A DNA stretch of 9,050 nt from Deltaproteobacteria bacterium (GCA_019314005.1 JAFDAE010000072.1:1-9050), one strand, 5' to 3'; positions 1 to 7,891 are shown, counted from the first letter of the stretch. Notes: generated from the sequence alone by a model not told the origin. Numbers and translations are program-made.

Positions 1-2
1 TT

Positions 3-119
3 GGCATAATAATTGAAATTCAATTTTCGTGCCAATTACAAAAGATTTGGGCTTCGGGTCAGAGCAAAACCCTTGGCCCGACGAAAAGACGTCTTAAAAA
101 CGGTGAAACTTCAGCATAA
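3..119 (+). CDS. C-terminal tail of an unrecognised upstream gene (partial)
   Basis: A reading frame open from the left edge ends at TAA 117-119 and gives 38 residues ending LKNGETSA. It is basic near the end (TKRRLK). Its stop overlaps the AAAAGGAG ribosome binding site of the next gene, which is how translationally coupled operon genes are spaced, so I read it as the 3' end of a real gene. No family can be recognised from this tail. A competing reading in another frame would extend the next gene upstream to TTG 13, and both cannot be the main product here. A short tail with no homology evidence keeps the confidence moderate. Confidence 0.5.
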   Translation, partial: GIIIEIQFSCQLQKIWASGQSKTLGPTKRRLKNGETSA

Positions 120-125
120 AAGGAG
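118..125 (+). promoter_or_regulatory. Ribosome binding site that fixes the TTG start at 133
   Basis: AAAAGGAG lies 7 bases before TTG 133. It is the best Shine-Dalgarno match near the 5' end of the first full glycosyltransferase gene. It favours TTG 133 over TTG 13 and over ATG 157 and ATG 196, which have weaker sites. Confidence 0.6.
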
Positions 126-132
126 TAAGGGA

Positions 133-1422
133 TTGAACGAATGCACAGATCAAATTATGTTTAGCATATTTGACATGGATAGGTGTGAACAGCCAATGAT
201 AGATGCTTTCAAATATATTCGTCTTTTGTTTTTTTTGCCCAGTATACAAGCCTACCCAGATCGTGTTCACATGATAGATCAGATTGCTCAGCGGGTTGGC
301 AAGGCGGTTCTGCTGGTTGGTCGGCACGACATGGATCCTTCCAAGGCTGGCATTGAGCACATGCGAGTTGTAGAGGTGAGACGCAGGGGTAAACTCGATA
401 AGTTGCCCCTGGCTGCAAGTAAAATGGCTATGCAACTCATTCGGGATGAGAATATCAACGTTATGCACGATACCTTCGGCATCCTGTCTTTTCTTTTTTT
501 GTATCGGAGACGATTTCCACAGATTATTTTTGTCAGTTCTTTATACAACTTGGCAGAATGGGAGCTCAAGCACACATTGAGGCCTTACTGCTCATTATCT
601 AATTTCATCAAGTTTAGAAACTTCCGGCAGTATCTGAAAAATGTGATACTCCAGCGCGCTGTTTGTTTGTTGGCTGATTGTGTAATTGTTCAGGCTCCCG
701 GCCTGGAGAAGCGTCTTATAGCTCAAACCAAGATTCCACAGGAAAGAGTTGCCTGGATTCCTAACAGCGTTGCCAATTGGCCAGGTCTATCCCCTTGGCT
801 GGATCGTCAGTATTCCGAAAAGATACGCCTGTTATACGTTCGTGGCTTTTCTGTAACGACTGGCTTTGATGTCTTGCTCAGCGTTCTGGATCTTGCTCGT
901 TCCAAGGGTATTCCATTACAAGCCACAGCAATTGGAGAATATGCTTCCATTGACGAATTGTATTTAAGGAAGCGTGTACGTCATTTAGATTTGGGGGATA
1001 TGTTGCTGCTTAAACTACGTGTAGATCATGCCAAAATGCTTAATTATTTCGATGTTAGTGATTGGTTGTTTCACGTGAGTGAGTTAGATGGTTCGCCTCG
1101 GATTGTGTTAGAAGCATTGGCACATGGTCTCCCCGTTATCGGATCAAATCATCCAGGTATCACAGTGTTGGATCCACTTCGCCAGTTTATTGCCTTTGCA
1201 GAGCAGGATAATCCAAAACACATTTTGCAGATTGCGATGACCCGCGTGATTGACCCAAAGGGCTATCAGAAACGGTCGCAGATAGGTGCTGCCTATGTAG
1301 CCGAACATTTTTCCAGTCAAGCAATATCACAGAGGCACATAGATCTTTATGCCGAATTACTCAACCGCAACAACAAAGGTGGAGCATTTACACGTGGTAG
1401 CCGCGATTATTCGTATACTTGA
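133..1422 (+). CDS. Glycosyltransferase, GT4 family (GT-B fold)
   Basis: This is a probable cytoplasmic glycosyltransferase that moves a sugar from a nucleotide-sugar donor to the growing polysaccharide unit. From TTG 133 it has 429 residues, usual for GT4. The C-terminal donor-binding half starts near residue 235 (LLYVRGFSVTTGFDVLL). It carries the GT4 signature SELDGSPRIVLEALAHGLPVIGS around residues 316-338. In the EX7E motif the first acidic residue is Asp319 and the second Glu327, so it reads DX7E. The N-terminal half is hydrophobic near the start (IRLLFFLPSIQAYPDRVH), as in the first beta-alpha unit of this fold. The start is chosen from the strong AAGGAG 7 bases upstream; ATG 157 or ATG 196 are alternatives. 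The next gene follows after 12 bases, so the two are probably cotranscribed. Donor and acceptor sugars cannot be read from the sequence. Confidence 0.85.
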   Translation: MNECTDQIMFSIFDMDRCEQPMIDAFKYIRLLFFLPSIQAYPDRVHMIDQIAQRVGKAVLLVGRHDMDPSKAGIEHMRVVEVRRRGKLDKLPLAASKMAMQLIRDENINVMHDTFGILSFLFLYRRRFPQIIFVSSLYNLAEWELKHTLRPYCSLSNFIKFRNFRQYLKNVILQRAVCLLADCVIVQAPGLEKRLIAQTKIPQERVAWIPNSVANWPGLSPWLDRQYSEKIRLLYVRGFSVTTGFDVLLSVLDLARSKGIPLQATAIGEYASIDELYLRKRVRHLDLGDMLLLKLRVDHAKMLNYFDVSDWLFHVSELDGSPRIVLEALAHGLPVIGSNHPGITVLDPLRQFIAFAEQDNPKHILQIAMTRVIDPKGYQKRSQIGAAYVAEHFSSQAISQRHIDLYAELLNRNNKGGAFTRGSRDYSYT

Positions 1423-1434
1423 GAGGATTGTCAA

Positions 1435-2592
1435 ATGAGGATTCTTCACTATAGTGTTCATATGGGCGGATTTATGTATGAATGGCCTCATTATCACATG
1501 ATCGCGGAGTTACGAACTGCCGGGCATACCGTCGTTTATTGTAATCCTGTGGAAATTTTGGGACATGTTGGCAGTGTGGGGAAATACTCGGAAGTGTTGT
1601 TGCGTCAAGTACGGTCAATGATGAATGATGGGGGATGTGATATGGTATTTGCTTCAGCTACGGATAATCACATCGAGCCTTCTGCTATTCTTGAAATCCG
1701 TCGCATGGGAGCACCTTGTGTTAACTTCCATTGCGATGACCTGACAGTACCTTACAGACTCCGTAAAATTGCTGGGAGTTTTGATTTGCAATGGATTACG
1801 AGCCGTGAAGCGGAGCCGCTGATATCTTCATATGGAGCAAATGTAATTGCTATGCCTATGGCTGCGAATCCGTACTTTTTTCGTCGGAAATCAGTTGCGG
1901 AGGAACGAGTCATAGGTTTCATTGGATCACCATATGGTGCGAGGGCACGCCATATCGTCGCTCTTGTTACCAGTGAAATCCCAGTCTGTATATACGGGAA
2001 GACAGCTCAGGCTGTGGGGGTAGGCGGACATTGGAAAAGCAATCCGGCTACCCGCGTTTTTGGGAAACTGGCTCCCGCGATTCGACACATACTCAAAAGT
2101 CTGACTTTCAAAACCGGAAGCAAATGTATTGTCGCCGGAGTCAAGAGAAGCCTCTTGGAGCTTGTGGAAGACAAGAATAGCCTAATGTCCGCGCTCTCAC
2201 GCGTCGAGTTTCGAGGCTCTCCCACGTTCGAGGCCATTCCGGAGTGCTATTCGTGGCTGGGACTTAGCATGGGGTCGCTGGAAACCGGAAGCACCTATGT
2301 GCTTAAGCACCCACTGATGCACATCAGGCTGCGGGAGTTTGAGGCTGCCATGTGTGGCGCTGTTCATATTGTGAATCGATTTCCAGAATTGCAAGAATGT
2401 TTTAAAGAGGATAGTGAAATGCTGTTTTATGGTGATGCGGATGAACTTGTAGATAAGGCAAGGTTTTACTTGGCTCCTCAGCGAGATACTCTGAGGGAGC
2501 AGATTCGGCAACGAGCGCGCCGGCGTGCTGAGAATGACCACACATGGTTGAATAGGTTTTCCCGAATCTGGGAACTTCTGGGTATCTGTTAG
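1435..2592 (+). CDS. CgeB-like glycosyltransferase (Glyco_trans_1_2 domain)
   Basis: The 385-residue protein resembles the CgeB / glycosyltransferase family 1 group found in polysaccharide and spore-coat loci. The N-terminal half has NFHCDD at residues 97-102, typical of the DUF3880-like N-terminal part of these enzymes, followed by a segment ending MPMAANPYFF. The second domain begins with VIGFIGSPYGAR near residue 159. It carries the family's C-terminal signature REFEAAMCGAVHIVNRFPEL at residues 300-319, then a DADELVDKARFYL helix. ATG 1435 has GAGAGG 8 bases upstream and lies 12 bases after the previous stop, pointing to one transcript. Family assignment is firm at fold level. The sugar transferred is unknown, and some relatives have no proven activity. 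Confidence 0.82.
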   Translation: MRILHYSVHMGGFMYEWPHYHMIAELRTAGHTVVYCNPVEILGHVGSVGKYSEVLLRQVRSMMNDGGCDMVFASATDNHIEPSAILEIRRMGAPCVNFHCDDLTVPYRLRKIAGSFDLQWITSREAEPLISSYGANVIAMPMAANPYFFRRKSVAEERVIGFIGSPYGARARHIVALVTSEIPVCIYGKTAQAVGVGGHWKSNPATRVFGKLAPAIRHILKSLTFKTGSKCIVAGVKRSLLELVEDKNSLMSALSRVEFRGSPTFEAIPECYSWLGLSMGSLETGSTYVLKHPLMHIRLREFEAAMCGAVHIVNRFPELQECFKEDSEMLFYGDADELVDKARFYLAPQRDTLREQIRQRARRRAENDHTWLNRFSRIWELLGIC

Positions 2593-2690
2593 CACGAGAA
2601 ATAGATAATATTCGGTAATGGGCACTTACTCTGAGTTTTTTTGGGGGCAAGCCAATTGCTTGAGCCTGATTTGTTAGAGCAAAAATAGTA

Positions 2691-3617
2691 ATGGAACCAA
2701 TTTGTTTACAACATAGCAGTTGTCCTATATGTGGGTGTGTTCAGAATAAGCCTATCGGACATATTTATTATTCCCGAAAGGCTACAATAGCATCAACACC
2801 GTTGCCTAAACTACCCCAAACACCAATACTCCTCCAATGCAGCGAATGTAAATTCGGATTTCTTTCAACAACCTTTACCCCCAAGTTTTTGAATGAATGC
2901 TATTCTCAAAATACACAGTCTCTATGGCGATCAAAAGAATCATCCTCTAAATATCAGAACTACCGGATACGAGAGAAACTATTGAAAGAATATGCACCGA
3001 ATTCAAAAGTGCTTGATGTTGGTTGCTCTGATGGCGGTTGGCTGTGCTCACTTGGTTCATCTTGGGAGCGATATGGGATAGAACCTGCGAGTATAGGTCA
3101 CTTCCCTGACAACATTTTTATTTCCAACACGACTTTAGAAAAAGCTGTTTTTAAAAACAATTTTTTTGGTGCAGTTACATTATTTGATGTTGTGGAGCAT
3201 TTGCACAATCCCATAGATATCTTTGAAAAAATTCATAGATATCTTACACCGGGAGGTATTGTGATAGTTGAAACAGGGGATATTATGTCTTGTTTTGCAA
3301 AATTTATGAAAAATAGATGGTCCTATGCTGCAATACCTTCCCACGTTTCGTTTTTTACCTATCAATCAATCAAAAAGGCATTCTCGTTATCAAATATTGA
3401 TCTAATTTACTACAAAAAAATTCACAGACCTACCAGAAGCAGATTTAGCAGAAAGTTGATCCAAGCAATCAAGGCGTTTGGTTATAGAGCTTTTTCAGGA
3501 GGAGTGGAAGCTTTACCCGAAACAAAGAAGGTATATCCAATTAAATATTTCTATGAGTACAAACCCCCAGATTTTTTATTCAGCGACCATTTTATCGCAG
3601 TGGGAAGAAAAGAATAA
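2691..3617 (+). CDS. Class I SAM-dependent methyltransferase with N-terminal zinc ribbon
   Basis: The 308-residue protein has two parts. An N-terminal zinc-ribbon-like module has CPIC at 11-14 and CSEC at 50-53, giving four cysteines. A Rossmann methyltransferase domain follows: motif I VLDVGCSDGG at 107-116, the acidic residue after strand 2 in IEP (Glu131), FDVVEHL at 165-171, LTPGG at 185-189, and PSHVSFFT at 216-223. This matches the Methyltransf_23 type common in sugar and lipopolysaccharide loci, where such enzymes methylate a sugar or glycan end. The acceptor here is unknown. The start has no clear Shine-Dalgarno site, only TAGAG 11 bases upstream, and the gene stands 98 bases from its predecessor. 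It looks richer in A+T than the two genes before it, consistent with separate origin. Confidence 0.85.
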   Translation: MEPICLQHSSCPICGCVQNKPIGHIYYSRKATIASTPLPKLPQTPILLQCSECKFGFLSTTFTPKFLNECYSQNTQSLWRSKESSSKYQNYRIREKLLKEYAPNSKVLDVGCSDGGWLCSLGSSWERYGIEPASIGHFPDNIFISNTTLEKAVFKNNFFGAVTLFDVVEHLHNPIDIFEKIHRYLTPGGIVIVETGDIMSCFAKFMKNRWSYAAIPSHVSFFTYQSIKKAFSLSNIDLIYYKKIHRPTRSRFSRKLIQAIKAFGYRAFSGGVEALPETKKVYPIKYFYEYKPPDFLFSDHFIAVGRKE

Positions 3618-3672
3618 GATTTTTGGAATTCACATATTTACGATTTGTTGGAAGAGGTTGTTATTGTGTGGG

Positions 3673-3701
3673 CAAGAGCCTGAGTGAAAGCCAAGCTCTT
3701 G
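3673..3701 (+). repeat. Inverted repeat in the methyltransferase-glycosyltransferase gap
   Basis: CAAGAGC at 3673-3679 and GCTCTTG at 3695-3701 are perfect 7-base inverted copies around a 15-base loop. No T-run follows, so it is not a convincing intrinsic terminator. It sits in the 159-base gap after the methyltransferase, in which I recognise no gene or gene remnant. Confidence 0.4.
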
Positions 3702-3727
3702 ATGATAACGGCCACGTGAAGAATGCT

Positions 3728-3756
3728 TTGACAATTTTGTAGCTATTCATTACAGG
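3728..3756 (+). promoter_or_regulatory. Possible sigma-70 promoter before the second GT4 gene
   Basis: A consensus -35 hexamer TTGACA at 3728-3733 is followed 17 bases later by TACAGG at 3751-3756, which matches the -10 consensus at only three positions. Transcription would start near 3763, about 14 bases before ATG 3777. The weak -10 makes this tentative. It is noted because this is the longest gap between intact genes in the cluster. Confidence 0.22.
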
Positions 3757-3776
3757 GGCTACTTAAAGGAAGGAAG

Positions 3777-4976
3777 ATGGTTGCTCTAAATAGATTGGAT
3801 AGCTCGCCGAAAGTGGCGTTTGTCCTGCGTGGTATTACAAAATATCGATTACCGTTATATCGTCGATTAAAAGAACGAGGAAATGTTAGTTTTCATATTT
3901 TTTGTCAGCAATTTGATCTCCCTGCAGAACGAGTTGGTTTTTCTCAGCCTTCATCTACCGATGGGTTGCCGATCACATGGCTTAAAGCTGAGAACTGGAC
4001 AGTTGATTTTGTAGGACGATTTGGCGTGTCCACACCCTCGTTGCGGATGTTACCTGAATTGATGCGGTACCGACCGGATGTTATTGTTTTTGAAGGTCTT
4101 AGTAATATAGGGAATGATCTAATCTGCATGCCTTATGTGTACTTGCGCAAAATTCCATTCATCTGGTGGTCGTTGGGTGCTATTCCTGAGAGGAAAAAAT
4201 CTTTGCGATCACGATGTGGTGATGCGATTCAATCCTGGTATCTTAAACGGGCGGGTGCTGCTTTTGCCTATAGTAGTTATGGAAAAAAAATCCTTGAACA
4301 ATTGGGTGCTACTTCAGATCGGACTTTTGTTGTTTATAACACTCTGGATGAAAAAGCTATTTTAGAAATGATTGAGCAATGCCGCCCATTAGTGCCTGAA
4401 TTGCGACATCACCTGAAGATATCTCATCAGCCAGTAGCTGTTTTTTCAGGCACCATCAATCGAGGTAAGCGCTTAGATGTGCTCATAAAGTCTTTTGCAA
4501 TAGTCAGGCAGACCATGAGATCGCAAGACCCGCGCCTGATTGTGATTGGAGATGGTGAGGATTTGCCAAGATGCCAGGACATTGCTCGAAAACTTGATTT
4601 ATCTAAAACTGTTCATTTTGTAGGCAGGCAGGAAGAATTAGCTTCAGCTTATTTCTTGATAGGGCAAGTAGCGGCACTGCCTGGCCTCGGGGGCTTGGCG
4701 ATCAATCATGCATTTACACATGGGTTGCCAGTTATTTGTGGTAAGGCTGACGGTTGTGAGATAGACTTGGTACAAAATGATAAGACGGGAATACGTTTAA
4801 AAGAAATGACTGTATCTTCTTTGGCGAACTCACTTTGCGGCATGTTTAAAGACCATTCGTTAGCTCATCAGATGGGTAAAAACGCCCATAAATTGATTAC
4901 CACTAAGATTACAATGGATAATTATGCTTTAAAAATAGAATCGGCTATAAAAACCGCATTAGAAACTTCAAAATAA
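3777..4976 (+). CDS. Glycosyltransferase, GT4-like, lacking the EX7E glutamates
   Basis: The 399-residue protein has the full GT-B layout. The N-terminal domain starts KVAFVLRGITKYRLPLYRRL at residues 12-31 and runs to WWSLGAIPERKK near 130-141. The C-terminal donor domain begins FSGTINRGKRLDVLIKSF at 223-240, followed by VIGDGEDLP (257-264) and VHFVGRQEEL (279-288). Where most GT4 enzymes have EX7E, this one reads LPGLGGLAINHAFTHGLPVI at 301-320. The second Glu is replaced by His311 and the first position is not acidic. I know this form, with PG..GL...HAF..G.PVI, as a recurring GT4 variant, so it is probably active rather than broken. ATG 3777 is preceded by AAAGGAAGGA, giving a good ribosome site. 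The wecB remnant begins 20 bases after its stop. Confidence 0.83.
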   Translation: MVALNRLDSSPKVAFVLRGITKYRLPLYRRLKERGNVSFHIFCQQFDLPAERVGFSQPSSTDGLPITWLKAENWTVDFVGRFGVSTPSLRMLPELMRYRPDVIVFEGLSNIGNDLICMPYVYLRKIPFIWWSLGAIPERKKSLRSRCGDAIQSWYLKRAGAAFAYSSYGKKILEQLGATSDRTFVVYNTLDEKAILEMIEQCRPLVPELRHHLKISHQPVAVFSGTINRGKRLDVLIKSFAIVRQTMRSQDPRLIVIGDGEDLPRCQDIARKLDLSKTVHFVGRQEELASAYFLIGQVAALPGLGGLAINHAFTHGLPVICGKADGCEIDLVQNDKTGIRLKEMTVSSLANSLCGMFKDHSLAHQMGKNAHKLITTKITMDNYALKIESAIKTALETSK

Positions 4977-4996
4977 AATCTTATAAGGATATCCAA

Positions 4997-5128
4997 TTGA
5001 AAATCCTATTAATTGCTGGAGCACGTCCTAATTTTATGAAAATTACTCCAATTGTCAAAGAGATCATCAACCACAGGGACGGCCATGCGGCAGAACGGAT
5101 AATCAATTTATTATCAAGAAATAAATAG
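4997..5128 (+). pseudogene. wecB: UDP-N-acetylglucosamine 2-epimerase remnant: both ends fused in frame
   Basis: A 43-codon frame runs from TTG 4997 to TAG 5126-5128. Residues 1-24 (KILLIAGARPNFMKITPIVK and flanks) match the N-terminus of non-hydrolysing UDP-GlcNAc 2-epimerases, whose hallmark is GARPNFMKxxP. Residues 28-43 (DGHAAERIINLLSRNK) look like the C-terminal end of the same family, which usually finishes DGxAAERIV..L. The roughly 330 residues between, including all later catalytic residues, are missing, yet the reading frame is kept. AAGGAT 7 bases before TTG is a working-looking ribosome site, so a 43-residue peptide might still be made. The intact enzyme would interconvert UDP-GlcNAc and UDP-ManNAc in the cytoplasm. 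This copy cannot. Assignment of the N-terminal part is firm; that of the C-terminal part is good but rests on about 12 residues. Confidence 0.75.
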
Positions 5129-5165
5129 CGATACGTATCCATGATGATTTGTTTTGATATATAGA

Positions 5166-6473
5166 ATGAGAATTATGTATGTGAAATATCTCTACCGTCC
5201 TCATATTTTATTCTTGATATTGCTGTTTTCCCCTTATCTAGTTAAGGATGTTCCGCCTTTTCGCGATATTCGCTTCGATCACATTCTGTTACTGTTTATG
5301 GGACTTCGTATAATTTTATCTGGGAAAGTTTTTAGGTCAGCCGAATTTATACCGTTTGTCCTGATGTTTCTTATATTCCTATGCAGCACTTTTATTTCTT
5401 CAATATCTGGTACGTTTTCTCCTTCTATGGCGCTTTTTATCAATATTGTAGAGTGGTATGGGCGTGGATTTATTATTCTTTTATTCTTGAAAAGTTCCAA
5501 TATGTGGTTTGGCGAAGAAGAAATTATAAAATTATTTAGAATTGTAATATTTGCCAGCGTGTTAATCAATGTAATTGCTTTATGTCAATTAATTTCTCCT
5601 TTCGATCAAGTAGTTAATCCTTTTTTAACGAGATACTATAGTGGAACATTTGGTAATAATCAATCGTATATTTATATACTTATGGGACAAGGGCGGGCTA
5701 TTTCAATCCTGGCGCAAACGGGGACGGCAGGATTATATGCGCTATTAGTTTTTTCCCTTCTTCTGTTTTTAGGCCCAAATTTATTGAAAATGCGAAAAAT
5801 AGTTTATGGGGGCTTATTGGCTCAAAGTCTTGTAGGTGGGTTTTTGCCATTGTCAAAAGCATTTATATTAGGCGTTCCGATTGTTTTGCTAATATACTGT
5901 TTGCGACTCAATATGACAAGAATAATTAAATTGGGATTTATAGTGTTGGGTCTTTGTATCGTTGCCTACGGCGGGTTAGGATATATGAATTTACAGAAGC
6001 ATGCTTCTTATGCAAATGGCTCTGTGCAGATGCTTGCTTCCCCAGATCTAATTTATGCCGCGACTTTTGGCCCCAGGTTTGGTGAAGGTAGCGCATTAGA
6101 TAAGACAATGGATATCACAAAAAAAAATTGGTTGATTGGTACAGGTGTTGTTTCGGGTATACGACTGTGTGATTCTCAATGGGTACCATTGTTGGTGTTT
6201 GGAGGAATAATTGGCTTAACTTATTACATTTGGTACATAATCACCGCCGTATGGCCGATTATTAAAAGGAAAGGGTTTATACAAAGGAATGTGATAGCTG
6301 GAAGACAAATACTAATATTTTATCTAACCATATTTTTTATTTATATTTTATTTGGTATTGGCTCGCCTACTTTTAGTCAAGATAAAACAGGTGATTTTTT
6401 TTGGATTTTAACTGCTGTTCTTTCCAGGCTCGCAATATGTCGACCATCCGTATATTTTTACAAAGGCAACTAA
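5166..6473 (+). CDS. wzy: O-antigen polymerase/ligase-like integral membrane protein (Wzy type)
   Basis: From ATG 5166 this is a 435-residue, very hydrophobic protein with about ten to eleven predicted membrane segments, for example near residues 12-26, 39-52, 61-80, 125-143, 187-206, 213-246, 255-273, 340-366 and 382-399. A long hydrophilic loop lies at about 277-339, before the last segments, as in Wzy and WaaL proteins. Family-like segments are GQGRAISILAQTGTAGLY at 174-191, LPLSKAFILG at 227-236, and IGTGV...LCDSQW at 324-339 ahead of a glycine-rich helix. A Wzy would join undecaprenyl-diphosphate-linked repeat units on the periplasmic face. Sequence alone cannot fully separate polymerase from ligase; the setting among glycosyltransferases favours polymerase. 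TTG 5154 and ATG 5175 are alternative starts, and no candidate has a strong ribosome site. The gene is A+T-rich. Confidence 0.75.
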   Translation: MRIMYVKYLYRPHILFLILLFSPYLVKDVPPFRDIRFDHILLLFMGLRIILSGKVFRSAEFIPFVLMFLIFLCSTFISSISGTFSPSMALFINIVEWYGRGFIILLFLKSSNMWFGEEEIIKLFRIVIFASVLINVIALCQLISPFDQVVNPFLTRYYSGTFGNNQSYIYILMGQGRAISILAQTGTAGLYALLVFSLLLFLGPNLLKMRKIVYGGLLAQSLVGGFLPLSKAFILGVPIVLLIYCLRLNMTRIIKLGFIVLGLCIVAYGGLGYMNLQKHASYANGSVQMLASPDLIYAATFGPRFGEGSALDKTMDITKKNWLIGTGVVSGIRLCDSQWVPLLVFGGIIGLTYYIWYIITAVWPIIKRKGFIQRNVIAGRQILIFYLTIFFIYILFGIGSPTFSQDKTGDFFWILTAVLSRLAICRPSVYFYKGN

Positions 6474-7571
6474 ATGAAGATCCTCTTTATTGCTCCATTA
6501 CCTCCGCCCGTGACAGGGCAATCTTTAGCATCCAAGCTATTCTTGGATGAATTAGAAAAAAGCTATCAAGTAGAAATAATAAATATTAGCAAAAACACAT
6601 TCAAGCAAGGATTAAATTCTGCTAAAAGGATTATTGAAGTTTGTAGAAGTATAAAGGATATTTGGGCAAAAAAAGGGAAGGCCGATATAATTTATCTTTC
6701 AATTTCTCAATCCATAACTGGTAATATAAAAGATATTGTTACTTATTTTGTTTGTATTGACAAGCTTCCAGAGATGATAATACATCTACATGGCGGCGGA
6801 ATTAGAAAGCTAATATTTGATAAGTATCCACTTCTCCATTACATAAATAATTTTTTTTTAAAACGTGTGGGTGCCGCAATTGTGTTAGGCGATTCGCTTA
6901 CCTCAATTTTTGAAGGTATGATACCGTCCAATGAAATGTATGTAGTTCCAAACTTTGCAGAAGATTATCTGTTTTTGGACGAAGACAAGGTAAGAGAAAA
7001 ATTTAATCGACTTGAGCAATTAAATTTTTTTTTTCTCAGTAACCTTATTCCTGGAAAAGGGCATTATGAGTTGGTTGCCGCCTATAAAGCGTTGGATAGG
7101 AATTTGCAGGAAAGAATAAGAATTGATTTTGCCGGGGCATTTGAGTCAAAAGATAAGGAGACGGCATTTCTAAGTACGATTAAGAAAGTCAAAAGAATTA
7201 GATATCATGATATTGTGTCTGGTGCTGGGAAAAGAAAACTTTTTGCCCAAGCACACGTTTTTTGTTTACCAACATATTATTATTATGAAGGCCAGCCTAT
7301 ATCCATTTTAGAGGCCTATGCTTCCGGCTGTGCAGTTATAACTACAGATCATGGCGGGATATGCGATATTTTTAAAGACGGAATAAATGGGTACCAAATC
7401 GAAAAGAAATCACCCATATCTCTAAAGAGAGTAATAGAACACATCATAAAAGAACCTGACCAGTTATTGCAAATAGCGCTCTTAAATCAAAGAATTGCCC
7501 GCGAAAAGTATACCACACCTATATACTGTTCTTCTCTGCTGAAACTTATCGAAAGAATTGGAAATCAATGA
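6474..7571 (+). CDS. Glycosyltransferase, GT4 family, canonical EX7E
   Basis: ATG 6474 follows directly on the polymerase stop codon with AAAGG 7 bases upstream inside that gene, so the two are translationally coupled. The 365-residue protein begins MKILFIAPLPPPVTGQS, the N-terminal glycine-rich loop common in GT4 enzymes that act on lipid-linked acceptors. HLHGGG lies at residues 104-109. The donor domain opens with FFFLSNLIPGKGHYELV near 186-201 and contains EGQPISILEAYASG at 272-285, where Glu272 and Glu280 form a normal EX7E motif. GGICDIFKDGINGY follows, as usual in this family. It probably adds one sugar of the repeat unit whose polymerase is encoded just upstream. The specific sugar is unknown. 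It shares the A+T-rich character of the polymerase gene, suggesting the pair moved together. Confidence 0.87.
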   Translation: MKILFIAPLPPPVTGQSLASKLFLDELEKSYQVEIINISKNTFKQGLNSAKRIIEVCRSIKDIWAKKGKADIIYLSISQSITGNIKDIVTYFVCIDKLPEMIIHLHGGGIRKLIFDKYPLLHYINNFFLKRVGAAIVLGDSLTSIFEGMIPSNEMYVVPNFAEDYLFLDEDKVREKFNRLEQLNFFFLSNLIPGKGHYELVAAYKALDRNLQERIRIDFAGAFESKDKETAFLSTIKKVKRIRYHDIVSGAGKRKLFAQAHVFCLPTYYYYEGQPISILEAYASGCAVITTDHGGICDIFKDGINGYQIEKKSPISLKRVIEHIIKEPDQLLQIALLNQRIAREKYTTPIYCSSLLKLIERIGNQ

Positions 7572-7603
7572 ATCTCTGTTGTTTTTCGTTGGAAATATGT
7601 CAG

Positions 7604-7631
7604 TTGTCATTAGGATAATCATGGTTATATA
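7604..7631 (+). promoter_or_regulatory. Possible promoter just before the intron
   Basis: TTGTCA at 7604-7609 and TATATA at 7626-7631 are separated by 16 bases in the short gap after the last glycosyltransferase. A small AGGA plus ATG 7621 arrangement also lies here, but its frame stops after three codons. Both could be chance in A+T-rich sequence. Confidence 0.18.
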
Positions 7632-7861
7632 GGGTGCACTTGCGGGACATCCAGAGAGCGCCGGTTAAAACCGGAAAGGTGTAGTGAATGAAAGATTCAT
7701 ACAGTGAAGGAGTAGCGAACCACACCGACCCCGAGTCATGCGGCTGTGGCAGTAATGACATGGCTGAAGCGTTGACAGGGGAACGTATGGGCCGAGTATT
7801 GAGCCGCGAAATCCCGATATTCCAGGGTGCCGACGTAGTTGGATGGTATGGAAGGCAATAT

Positions 7862-7891
7862 CGAATGTATCGCAATCGCGAGATACATTCG
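7862..7891 (+). repeat. Strong stem-loop inside the intron RNA
   Basis: CGAATGTATC (7862-7871) and GATACATTCG (7882-7891) form a perfect 10-base stem with a 10-base loop. It is best explained as a helix of the group II intron ribozyme, in the part preceding the ORF, and is not a separate element. Confidence 0.7.

Noticed and set aside
13..132. Forty-residue N-terminal extension of the first glycosyltransferase from TTG 13
   Set aside because: The same bases encode a frame that enters from the left edge and stops at 117-119, and the only strong ribosome site points to TTG 133. The extension is unusually basic and unlike a GT4 N-terminus.
2646..2666. Hairpin after the CgeB-like gene as a terminator
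   Set aside because: The CAAGC/GCTTG stem has only 5 pairs, and the T-run lies before it at 2635-2642, not after it, so it does not fit an intrinsic terminator on the + strand.
7621..7632. Start of a gene interrupted by the intron (AGGA plus ATG 7621)
   Set aside because: The frame reaches TAG after three codons, before the intron boundary, so it cannot be the 5' exon of the epimerase or of any other gene.
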